DNA from: Pomphorhynchus laevis
Taxonomy: Eukaryota; Acanthocephala; Palaeacanthocephala; Echinorhynchida; Pomphorhynchidae
Assembly: GCA_012934845.2 (NCBI GenBank)
Contig: WNNJ02000974.1
Span: forward strand, 53,110 to 117,109
DNA length: 64,000 nt
Reading direction: 5' to 3'
Shown here piece after piece: positions 54,545 through 64,000 of this stretch. The notes beneath the pieces are model-generated. The model was given only the letters and a program-made list of their open reading frames with translations, had not been told where the DNA came from and made no database searches. The position numbers and the translations under genes are program-made. The first letter of the stretch is position 1. Each line of letters starts with the position of its first letter.

Positions 54545-55635
54545 TATCTTAAATGCTGTATATCCTTTTATTTTCTAATAATTATAAGGTTCGTTAAGGC
54601 AATTGTTTCCTTTCATCTAAACGCATTGCATTGATGATGTTAAAATAATGTATGTCTTACATTTTTATTATATAACGTTTATTGTCCGTTATAATATTAA
54701 TGTACAAAAATTAGATTGATTAATTTACATATTAATTTATTTATACCTTTATTATATGCATTTTTATCATGTTATTTTAGTACTTTATATAATTAAGTAC
54801 ATTGTTGTTGCATGTATGCTGACTGTACTCATAATTATGATGTTAAGTTTATTCTGTACCATGCCTTTGGTTTAATACGCAATTTGGGATGCATATAATT
54901 TCCTTTAAAATCACACTTATGTTACTTGTCTAAAAATACTAGTCATATATACAGACTTGTGGATTAAATGCATACTTCCTTAGTGTTATTTTTGGTTCTT
55001 TATGCTTTTATACAACCCAAAATATTTAAAGTACCGCCCTAAAATATTAATTGATTTTTAAAATCATAAATATGCATTATTAGAAAACAACTTTTATTGA
55101 TATATAGCAAATATCGAGATTATAAAATAATTATTTTTTTTCTTCATTGGAATATTTTTAAACATGAATTTTTCAAAATATTCAGAAAACATATTACTTT
55201 TCATTTCATATTGTATTTTCAATCTTTTTCGCGTGGATCAATATATTCTCGATATTTTGAGTGTGGATCATAGAATCTACTAGAAAAACAAAATAAAAAA
55301 ATGGTTTATAAACAAGTGAGCATATTCTAGTTATTTTCCCAGCTCTGATTATATGCTCTCCATTTGTCGTTTATTATGATTGTTCAATGATTAGCGTAGG
55401 CACGTATAATTGGTATCAACGCATTTGCTGTTCTTTTATGAATAAGGACCAAAACACAATTCATTGTGCCTCTTTCAATAATATCGAAAACCCATTGTGC
55501 TTATGTATAACGTCATATACCATTAGCATTCACTTCACTCTACATCAAATTAAAATTTTTAAGACATTGACATAAAAGATGACACTGAAGCACCAATTCG
55601 AAATCGTATTCTTATCAAGTTCAATGAATAAATAT
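54545..55635. other. AT-rich intergenic stretch
   Basis: Nothing recognised; the short frame at 55387-55575 has no support. Confidence 0.4.
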
Positions 55636-55639
55636 ATAA

Positions 55640-55728
55640 TTGGGAATATATTTATCCCAAAATATAAAGAGAATATTTAAAATATTCTCTATATAAAAGA
55701 GCAGATTATTTAAAAAATAATCTGCTCT
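55640..55728. repeat. Three consecutive perfect hairpins
   Basis: TTGGGA..TCCCAA (55640-55660), AGAGAATATTTAAAATATTC then TCT (55668-55690) and AGAGCAGATTATT-TAAAA-AATAATCTGCTCT (55698-55728) lie within 90 bp. Stems are 6, 11 and 13 bp. Confidence 0.85.
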
Positions 55729-56276
55729 ATCAAATTTTTTCTTTCCATGAGATGCTGTCTTACAAACCCAGGTACGCATCGATACAAATCTTCTTTATTA
55801 TTCAAAACCATATCATATTTGCAGATAAATATGGGAAATTTTCGAAGAATTTCCAATTTTGTTCCATCAAACATTCTAAAATGTATCTAAATTCTAACCA
55901 ATTGATTTCTTCATATGATTTTAGTTTTATGTGACTATCATATCCGTCAATTATTTGAATTTTGTTATTCTCACTTTTAAATGTATCTTTGCTAAATTCT
56001 ATCCCACTGATTTTTTTCATTTATTTTTATTCCTATCATATTAAAGATAACTATCATCTTCAGCAATTATTTTTGCTTTTGTTATTCCTAATTTCCATTA
56101 TGATAGATAGTCTCATATTTTTGGGCATATGAAATATTTTGGGCGACATGAAATATGTTGAGCTGTATTAAAGCATAGAGAACCCTTTTTATATCACTAA
56201 CCAATGCATTTACAGACTGCAATATTGTTTTATACCAAGACTTTAAGTTCATGATTTTAACGATTTCACAACACAA
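55710..56276 (-). pseudogene. Decayed coding sequence of unknown family
   Basis: Three minus-strand open stretches in different frames look like one former protein. 56276-56088 gives MNLKSWYKTILQSVNALVSD and IKRVLYALIQLNIFHVAQNI. 56020-55805 gives ISGIEFSKDTFKSE, then HIKLKSYEEINWLEFRYILE and MEQNWKFFENFPYLSANM. From about 55812 to 55710 another frame gives YDMVLNNKEDLYRCVPGFVR then QHLMERKNLIEQ. Composition is protein-like (W, F, E, charged). A short overlap at the third junction suggests a frameshift. It could also be a gene with unrecognised introns. No family is recognised. Confidence 0.35.
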
Positions 56277-56279
56277 TAT

Positions 56280-57295
56280 CTGTAAGAAATAATTTTAAAG
56301 CCTTAGAGTCGTTAGTATGTCAATCTTATTATCACTCATTTGAAAATAATAGTATAAGACTATTTCTTGAATGGTGACTGTATAATTTGTAATTTATTAC
56401 AAATTATATTTTAAGTTGATTTTATTTAAAATATAAACTTTTTCAATATTTCTCGTTAAGCATATTATATACACAATATAATAGAATCGGTAATTCGATA
56501 TGATAGAATCAGGAAATTGGAAACTCTACAGTTGATAAACGAATATCAAGATTCACAGTATGCTAAATATTTGATATACGAATTTGATTTTTTGTATATA
56601 TACGATAGAATCAATTATAATGGATTTTAAATTCGAGTTATCAATTAAATAATTTAAAATTTATCGATGCACGTGCAACCTTTTTTAAGATAAATAACGA
56701 TGTGAGTATTTAATTCATCTACTAAGATTTTGCTTTAGCCCATGCGATTATTTAGCTATTGATACATTCCATACTTTATTAAAAGACTATCAATTAGTCA
56801 CCAATTTAAAGTAGCTTTGAGTGAAAAACAAATAATTTGCTTATAAGTTAGAATTGAATGAATTGTTAAAAATTCTATGATCGTTACGTTTAAAGTTATT
56901 GCCTATAGAGTATAAATTATGATATTTATCGATAACAAAAATGTAGTATTATAATGTTGAATTTTGATATTTTATTATTTCGACTTTTAAGTAATTATTT
57001 GTAAACAGTAGCTTTAGACTTATTAAAGTTACTGATAACACATCGTGACAAAATACATTTTGTCATTGGACTATAAAATTAGCTCTCTAAAGGAATTTTG
57101 TATTTTTCATTAACTATTTGCTAGTAGAAACAGGCTATATTTGCATGGTACCTATATGTCGTATACATGTCATGTATGTTACATGACTTAATGGTTTTAG
57201 GAAATAAAGTGTCAAACAAGCTATCAGGATCTAATCTGAGAATTAAAGCTATCTTACTAATCGAGCAACCATTGTAAAAAAATCTGTAGAATTTG
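56280..57295. other. AT-rich intergenic stretch upstream of an exon
   Basis: Nothing recognised; the last few hundred bases may hold the promoter of the gene starting at 57301. Confidence 0.4.
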
Positions 57296-57300
57296 CTTAA

Positions 57301-57462
57301 ATGTCGGGATTCAGTGGAACCTACGCCGGCAATTGGTTAGATTCAAAAGCTCTATCATCAAATATGTGGAATCCAAGCATTCTTAATTCATTTTACGCCA
57401 ATCAGCCTCAAATACCGTATCAAAGCAATTTAATGCTCAATCAATCTTCAGTGCCATGGAAT
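57301..57462 (+). CDS. First coding exon of an unidentified gene
   Basis: ATG at 57301 (context TTAAATGTC) opens 54 codons ending exactly at a GTAGGT donor (57463) in phase 0; an overlapping donor GTATAT is four bases on. It reads MSGFSGTYAGNWLDSKALSS, then NMWNPSILNSFYANQPQIPY and QSNLMLNQSSVPWN. Composition (S, N, Q, P, W, Y) and higher G+C stand out from the flanks, and the style resembles the Q/N/P-rich first exon at 25770-26179. Unspliced, it would stop after 59 residues at 57480. No downstream exon was identified before the PLE region. Function unknown. Confidence 0.5.
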
Positions 57463-57480
57463 GTAGGTATATGTATATAG

Positions 57481-58135
57481 GTTGTACCCTTAATAAAATT
57501 TGCAATTGTATAAAATAGTAAAATATAACATATAATTATTAATTAAATTGATTGATTTAGATAAAAAAAACACTACAATCGTGGTTATTTCTCATTAAGG
57601 TTCTTTTTAGACAAGACGCTTATATGCGGAGTTATTTAAAATATATGAAAATTATAAAAAATATTCGCCAGTTAAAAATTCAAATTTTACTACTGAAAAG
57701 TACAAGTTTACAATTATTGTAGCGTAGTTTAAATAAGTACCGCACTATGCATATATTTACAATATGTATTTGTCACGAAAAATGATTTTTAATTTTTTAC
57801 ATAAATTTTTTCTCAAAATTTTTGATATTGTAGTATATCGATGTCTATTATCAAAACGTTCGATAATATATTGATGAAGTACATTCTAAAATATAGAGGT
57901 CACATTTGTATTATTTAAAAAGTAATTTGAATTTTAATAATTAAAATTTTATTACAGTGTTTTTAAATTCACATTATTTCATCGAATAACTATAATTTAC
58001 AATTGATTTTATTTATTCATATAATATTCTTTATTTCTACAAATTATAAAATGAAATATACATATTTTAACAAAAAATTTTACCTTCTATTAATTTTTGA
58101 AATGATTTGGTATTTTATGCCGTCCTTCATCCGAG
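57481..58135. other. AT-rich intron or spacer
   Basis: Nothing recognised. Confidence 0.4.
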
Positions 58136-58139
58136 CATC

Positions 58140-59100
58140 AAAAATATCCGCATTATTTCCCCTACTTCAGCATCGATAAAGTAGAGGGAACCACGATGAT
58201 GAAGTGGCTTACGACCACTTCAGCATCGAAATGATGGAGTACTCGGCAACACTCATCAGTGGAATTTAGTACTCACTGATTGTTTCGGTTGCCTGTGTGA
58301 CATTGTGAATAAAGGCGTTTCCGACACTTTGCTTAATTGTCTGAGGCTTACGCTCTTAACCAGATCGAATTGCTGTGCGGACCATATTTAACACACCAAA
58401 ACAGAGGTTGTTGCTGACTTGTCGCTGCACTCGTTGGATCCTTAATGAATACGACATGTATAATGGTGGTGCATAAAAGTGCTTAGTAAACAACGATCCA
58501 GGATTTCTCTCCGAAATGCGTCATTTAAAAAAATGGTGTTGCTTGATAGACTGGACTTTGGTTCACGACTTTTAGTCACCATGTTTCTAGATGACCACAT
58601 CAGCGTTAAAATGATGGAGTACCCGGCAACACTCATTTGTCGAATGAAGTATTCACTGATCGTTTCGGTAGCATGTGTGGCATTGCGACATTGTATATAT
58701 AGTTCCTGCGAAAAATCGCTTGAAACTGTGGTCCAGGAGCCAAAGCTGGCACGATTGATTTTTAATACATATTTGCTGCTAAATAACTGGACTTTGATCA
58801 TCAGCTCCATCAGTCTAATGTATCACTCCGATACGTTCGTAACCACTCAGCAGTCATCGGCAGTCGAATGAAGTGGTTAGGGTACGTTTCGACTGCTTTT
58901 GTGATAACTATAAAGACACCAGCTATTCCTCACGATGTTATACGAAGCTCAGGTGCAGAAAGCGTTTTTACTGCCTTGTTACGTGTGTGGACCTTCTAGT
59001 TATTCTTTATATAAGGCACAAATGCGTATCCGTTGATTACGAAAGCACTGAATTTCTCATATATATAATGTAGGTTCTGAATGTAACTGATGACTGGGAT
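58140..59100. mobile_element. PLE terminal repeats (family C), tandem copies
   Basis: Copies start near 58200 and 58460, and a diverged one near 58740. They share GATGGAGTAC(T/C)CGGCAACACTCAT, AGTA(C/T)TCACTGAT, GTTTCGGT(T/A)GC and AGTAAACAACGATCCA. Plus- and minus-strand open frames here are incidental. Related copies lie at 42.97-43.8 and 59.55-59.8 kb. Confidence 0.65.
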
Positions 59101-59149
59101 CCATCACGTGAATACGTTTAATATATATAATTAAAGTAAACCAGTCTTA

Positions 59150-59200
59150 ACGAAGAAATTAATACGACGTTTCGCTTTTTATTAGCTTTATCGAATCTAT
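59150..59200 (-). mobile_element. Degenerate PLE terminal motif
   Basis: The minus strand reads GATAAAGCTAATAAAAAGCG then AAACGTCG, the TGA-stem-GAAACG signature of PLE ends, in isolation. Confidence 0.4.
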
Positions 59201-59539
59201 AACAGAAACACAAAAACTTAAAATATGAATATAGCAAAGAAAGTACTAATTGTTCTATGTAATATCAATCCACTTGTAAAAGTGGTGTTTGTTGATACCA
59301 TTTGGTATGGAAATCATGTAGTGCAGAACTTAGAAGGTTATACGTGCTTAAATGAGAAATTATTCTACTATGCACAATTCGCTCTAAGATCTTGCTTACG
59401 TGACTCGTTAAACTAATCGGCATGTAGTTATTGGGATTTGACCTATCGCCTTTCTTATGAATAGGAACAATAATGGCTATTCGTTGAAAGTATCAATATA
59501 ATTATATACCTACCTACTTATTTTGATATATATAATAGT

Positions 59540-59810
59540 AGTGTACGGATGTGCTGAGTAGACAAGTGGTAGTGCACGGATGTGCAACAATAGTTGCACG
59601 GATGTGCAACAATAGTGGTGCAAGGATATGCAACAATAGTAGTGCACGGATGTGCTGAGTAGTGCACGGATGTGCTGAGTGCACTACTATACATGCTGTA
59701 TCCATTAAGGATCCGCAGCGACAATTCAGCAACAACCTTTGCCTAGTGTTTAAGAATGGTCCGCACGGCAATTCGATCTTGTAAAGAGCGTAAGTCTCAT
59801 ACAATTATAT
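59540..59810. repeat. Family C terminal piece with local GTGCACGGATGTGC repeats
   Basis: The word GTGCACGGATGTGC(T/A) is repeated six or seven times at about 59550-59690 with CAATAGT spacers, then the family C end TCCGCAGCGACAATTCAGCA follows. Confidence 0.75.
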
Positions 59811-59824
59811 ATATACTAAATGGT

Positions 59825-60020
59825 GTTGCTTGATCTAAAATCAAACATTTTTGTTGCTTAAATCAAACATTTTTGATTTTGAAGGGATTTTATATAAGCA
59901 ATTAGTTGCCACAGAAATGGGAATTCTAGTAGGTCCGACCTACACATGTCTATATGTAGCTACAGTCGAAGAAAATTATATAAAGCAATCACAAGTGAAA
60001 CCAAACATGGCTACACTACG
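59825..60020 (+). mobile_element. Duplicated PLE RT segment
   Basis: The stretch from AAATCAAACATTTTTGATTT to AACCAAACAT is nearly identical to 61347-61497 (GILYKQLVATEMG), the motif B region of the neighbouring element. It is a local duplication, joined to family C sequence on the left. Confidence 0.85.
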
Positions 60021-60089
60021 TTATTGCAGTTCGTAATGCAATCAGGTGTATGTTTGTATCTAGTGACTGTTGTTCCTATATATATCCGA

Positions 60090-60295
60090 TTGTGCTAAAC
60101 TGTGCTCCAGGAGCTGATAAGCTTCAGTTTCATAATTGTAGATGTTGCCAAAAACTGGAGTTCGATTACAAGTAGAGCAGTCTTCCTTATCACTCCTAGA
60201 CGAGCTGATGGTAGCCGGCAGCACCCATCAGTAGGGTGAACAACCATCAGTCGTTTCGGCTGCCTTGTGATATATTTAATAGGCAATATATTTTT
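60090..60295 (-). mobile_element. PLE terminal repeat (family 1)
   Basis: It runs from GAGCTGATAAGCTTCAGTTT to GTTTCGGCTGCCTTGTGATA and matches 45.8, 46.6 and (reversed) 4.9 kb. It directly precedes the RT frames of the next element, so it may be that element's 5' pLTR. Confidence 0.7.
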
Positions 60296-60299
60296 TTAT

Positions 60300-62560
60300 A
60301 AAAATATATAGGCAGGAATTCGTACACATATGGAAAGCTTCCCAATGAGAAACTTGTATGAATCCAAGAGAATAAAGTCACTCGCTCATGCCCAGTACCT
60401 ACGATACTGTCTTTTGAACAAAATTACAACGAAAGGTATGAAGATCAACAAATTAATGGAGGTCAACTTCAATTTAGTCAAACCGACGATAGCTCAGGAA
60501 TATAGAACTAAATGGAATGTCATATTACGACACACGGAACAAGCTCTTACATCTGTTCTGTGGAAATTTTACTCATGTGCATTCAACTATTCTCGAGATT
60601 CTGTTGATCCTAATACATATTTTTCACTGTTATCAACCAAATGTCGAAAATTAGCTGAATAATATACAGTGTAGAACTCCGTTCGATGGATTTGAAATCT
60701 AACCGTCGCTTCCGAAAGCCATATCGTAATACACCAATAAAGAGATCTATTGACAATGTTGTCAACATTTCACCTACCTCTGTGACCGACTCACAATTGA
60801 ACGCTCTTTTTTAAGTATGTCATTTGCATCCATGTCTCGTGAATTTAATCGTCAGAAACTGATTGATGGCTTACGCTATATGGCGCATAATATATCGCCT
60901 CGATCACCCGGATTGACAACTACTGATAGTAGATCGAAATGTCTTGGTTTTAAATCGATCCAGAAATATGTGAATATGCCAATACCCGGACACCTATACC
61001 TTCTACTGAATATACGGAAGAATAGTATGCCATGCTCTGGAAGACTTATCATACGTAATTCCGGCACGTCTTTTGAAAGGCTATCAAGATATCTTCATCG
61101 CATCCTATATCCTATTTTAGCATGAACAAACTCATTCCTAGCACGCATTGACGACTTCATTGGTGCCTTCGAAAAATACAAGAACTCTATACGTCCCACT
61201 TCACTCTTTTGTACGCTTGATGTTTAATCATTATTTACATTTATAGAACATCACAACAGTATCATAGCAATCATTGAACATTTATCTAAATCTAAATTTG
61301 CAGATAAAGAGATTGCTGATATTCGTGCTCTCTTGGAATGTGTTCTTAAATCAAACATTTTTGATTTTGAAGGGATTTTATATAAGCAATTAGTTGCCAC
61401 AGAAATGGGAACTCTAGTAGGTCCGACCTACACATGTTTATATGTAGCTACAGTCGAAGAAAATTATATAAAGCAATCACAAGTGAAACCAAACATATGG
61501 CTACACTGCGTTGACGATGCTTTTTGCATATGGGACCACGGTAAAGATAAGCTTGTTGACTTTATAGGAGGACTTAACGCTGCGTCAGAATTAAACATCA
61601 CGTGCAGTGATGCCTATCTGCGAATATGGTTACTTTCTTAGACGTTGCTCTTAAGCGCGGGATTCACAATTTTCGGGAATCAACAGTTCATCGCAAATTT
61701 CTTCAAACGCGGTCATTAATACATGCTAGGAGTGCACACCATCCGAAAACTGAACGAATGCTGATAAAGAACGAAGCCATAAGTTCAAAAAAATATGCTC
61801 AACGATTTTAAACTTTGAAAGATACATGCGCACATTACATTATACGATGAATTCATAGAAAGGGGTTATTCCCTAAATCAAATAAGACGGCAATTTCGCG
61901 GTTATAGGAAAATAGACCGCAAACATCTATTGCTGAAAAAGAGTAGCACAGACGAAGAACCTCAAATATTATCAACATTCAACTTTCACCCTGTTCTAAA
62001 GCGGTTACAACCCGACATCGACCATGCTCTACGATCGATAAATGAAACAGATGGTATAATACTTAGACACCCGATTGTGGGATATCGCACAGCTTTCACA
62101 CTGCGCAATCTCTTGCGGAAATCTAACCAAGTATTATCAGTGAGCAGCGCATTTAGTGATAATCGTTACAAATCATGTGAAGTCATGAAAGAAACATTGA
62201 GCTTCATAAGTACCATCACCGGCTTACGCTACAGAGTAAAAGGTGAAAACGCATGTAGATCGCATGGTAGTCTGTACTTTTGTGAATGCAGTGTCTGTAA
62301 ATCCCAATATGTTAAAGAAATAGCTCGTCAAGTAAACCTTAGAATTAACAATAGACGCTCGGACATCAAGGGAAAGCGTCGTGGTCGTGATGCTGCAGCT
62401 AACCACATCATTGACAATAATGAGCATTCACTGCAGCTTACTATTATTGAAAGCGGCATTACAAACGATGCTCAGTCAAAGCAAATCGAACAATTTTGGA
62501 TAGCACAATTGATGTGCGAAAAACAATTAAATATGTATCACTGATCTTGCTTACCATAAC
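60300..62560 (+). mobile_element. Penelope-like element with RT and GIY-YIG nuclease, broken in several places
   Basis: Four plus-strand frames in order cover most of a PLE protein. 60330-60662 is the N-terminal helical region (LAHAQYLRYCLLNKITTKGM). 60817-61125 holds the RT finger/palm start (HLYLLLNIRKNSMPCSGRLI, SGTSFERLSRYLHRILYP). 61333-61641 holds motif B (GILYKQLVATEMGTLVGPTY) and motif C as CVDDAFCIWDHGKDKL. 61930-62544 holds FNFHPVLKRLQPDID, then CECSVCKSQYVKEIARQVNL with RINNRRSDIKGKRR, the GIY-YIG nuclease, and EQFWIAQLM. The nuclease YVG is YVK here. Frame breaks separate the pieces. This is the most complete endonuclease-bearing PLE in the window. Confidence 0.88.
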
Positions 62561-62639
62561 AAATAGTTGCTGGAAACGGCAATACAAACAACGCATGATG
62601 TAAGCGTATTGTTCACCACAACCGCTTTACCTAAGAGTA

Positions 62640-63720
62640 TCATAAATTAACAAGAAATTTCAAAATGCGGTTTTCATGGGTTTGTCAAAAATCGCTCGGT
62701 CCATTCAGCAGTTGGTGAGGTGGAGCAGTTTTGTCGGGATAATAGCCATCGTCTAGCTGTGGCTGTTTTCCTAGACTTTTCTGCTGCATTTGACCGAATC
62801 TTCATTCCCTTTGTGATTTCTTCTCTTAGGTCTCTCGAGTTGCCTGCGAGAATTGTGAACAGAATGTAGATCCTGCTGTACATTAAGCGTTTACTATGAA
62901 GACGACCCTAATGAGCTTCAGTTCTACCCTATTACGGGTGTGCCTCAAGGTTCCCCACTTTCTCCTATCTTGTATCTTGCTGCCTCTATTTAGCTATTCA
63001 AAATATTTAAACGAGAACAACATCTTGTTGTGGATGCTGATGACACCACAGCCCTGTTCTCCAGACACAGGTGAAAATACGTAGTCTCTGACATCAGCCG
63101 TTTCTTTTTAAGATTAAAAGACCAGCTACCCAAATCCAATCTTATTTTAACTCAGCTAAATCGCAGGTGGTCAGTCTTTCATGGCTCCCCTGCTACAAAG
63201 CAAAAACTTAAGAGATTAGCACTCTCAGCGCTCTCCTCCATATTTGCCTCTGAACCATTCCCCACCTTCACTAGTCGAGTACAATACCTGAGGTTCACCG
63301 TAACGGTGAACCCCTGAAACGGGTTCAACATCTGTCATTGAAAGTAAAAACCCAGGTGCGCCTTTGGGGCACCTGAGCTATTTCGGGATTAGTTTATTTT
63401 CGAGTGGACGTCCCCTGAGCAAATGCTAAGATTTCTTAAGCTCCTCGTCTCTCGTTTACCCAGCATAGTTCGTGCCGATTGGATTCTTCGGGGGGTGAAA
63501 GACCCCGGGTGGTTCAGTCGGAAGGCGGCGTGTTGGATCGGTTAAGAGGGGCTCAGATACCCCTGGACCTGAGGCCATGATAGAAGTTAGGAAGACTGAG
63601 TTTTTCTGCTACCGATTATAGTCGAAAATTGATCTGTTGGCTGACTCTCGACTGACCTTGTGACTGTTTTTGTTTTCTCTGTTTTTAGTGTATTTAAAAA
63701 ATTCTTTATTACTAAAATGC
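62640..63720 (+). mobile_element. LINE RT fragment and 3' tail
   Basis: Plus strand: VGEVEQFCRDNSHRLAVAVF then LDFSAAFDRIF (RT motif A), ITGVPQGSPLSPILY-like (62930-62980), a damaged ADDTTALFS box (about 63040), and NSAKSQVVSLSW-like sequence. The 3' part is G+C-rich with GGCTCAGATACCCCTGGACC. It is the same family as the copy at 36.7-37.45 kb, in the opposite orientation. It is broken by frame changes and lacks the 5' endonuclease. Confidence 0.78.
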
Positions 63721-64000
63721 GTAATGGCAATCTCGAGGAAGGCAGTAGCTGAAAGCTTACAACTAAAATAAATTAATTGTAAATTTCAATAAATAAAATT
63801 CCTTTTGAATTTCCCGGTTTTTCTCTTTCTATATTTCTCACAACATCTATAATTTTTCGAACGTTTTGACTTTGTTGTTAAATTTGTCATGGAAGAAACG
63901 ATGATAATGTATAAGCACAATCAAAACTTTACGTTTGAACCGGCCTCAATTTTAAATTAAAAAATATATAGATATCCGGGAACCGAATAGGAAATCAATT
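63721..64000. other. Spacer at the window end
   Basis: Nothing recognised. CTGAAAGCTTACAACTAAAA and AATAAATAAAATTCC at 63750-63800 may be the end of the LINE. Confidence 0.35.

Noticed and set aside
1-64000. CRISPR arrays, rRNA and tRNA genes
   Set aside because: No spaced direct repeats of CRISPR type, and no cloverleaf with an intact TTCGA-type loop and acceptor pairing. The TTCGATTAC words in PLE terminal repeats are not in tRNA context.
1-64000. Telomeric repeats beside the endonuclease-less RT copies
   Set aside because: Endonuclease-less PLEs such as Athena sit at telomeres, so I looked for short G-rich tandem repeats near the copies; none were seen.

Overview
The window is nuclear DNA from an AT-rich animal genome (roughly 70% A+T by eye). 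Evidence for this is a spliced metazoan-type phosphate transporter gene with GT..AG introns, very wide intergenic spacing, and a dense load of Penelope-like elements (PLEs), non-LTR retrotransposons and a Tigger/pogo DNA transposon. Most 3' splice sites in the best-resolved gene end in TAG rather than the TTTTCAG typical of many nematodes. I cannot fix the phylum; an invertebrate is most likely.

Host genes are few. On the + strand, positions 4141-12734 carry the 3' half of an SLC20/PiT sodium-phosphate cotransporter in seven exons with consistent splice phases. Its introns hold a Tigger element (8895-10569) and PLE debris, and a retroelement 3' end lies about 35 bp before its first visible exon. 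An orphan exon follows at 14703-14812. On the - strand there is a single-exon gene for a disordered protein (16919-17797) and a two-exon gene (26179 to 21012) for a long polar protein with a coiled coil; its intron is full of PLE terminal repeats. Further orphan exons are proposed at 33663-33778 (-) and 57301-57462 (+), and a decayed coding stretch at 55710-56276 (-).

The rest is mostly retroelement. Two PLE lineages are present. (i) GIY-YIG-bearing PLEs are at 5.5-6.0, 18.3-18.95, 37.7-39.7, 43.9-45.8, 46.9-48.0, 49.4-50.4 and 59.8-62.6 kb, with many scattered terminal repeats (pLTRs). One pLTR family at 24.5-25.6 kb contains three copies of a canonical type I hammerhead ribozyme. (ii) A PLE-type reverse transcriptase without GIY-YIG endonuclease has an open 484-residue reading frame at 52713-54167. 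Its 3' end has a conserved, highly structured module that recurs as truncated copies at 3.65, 29.9, 31.4, 31.9, 32.5, 33.1, 42.2 and 48.9 kb.

LINE fragments of CR1/L2-like or related non-LTR type lie at 1-730 (-), 34.7-36.3 (-), 36.7-37.45 (-) and 62.6-63.7 kb (+). Also present are long (TA)n tracts next to PLE pieces, a 77-bp satellite at 20.1 kb, and several perfect hairpins, the largest with two 59-bp arms at 41.6 kb. I found no rRNA, tRNA, CRISPR or LTR retrotransposon that I could support.
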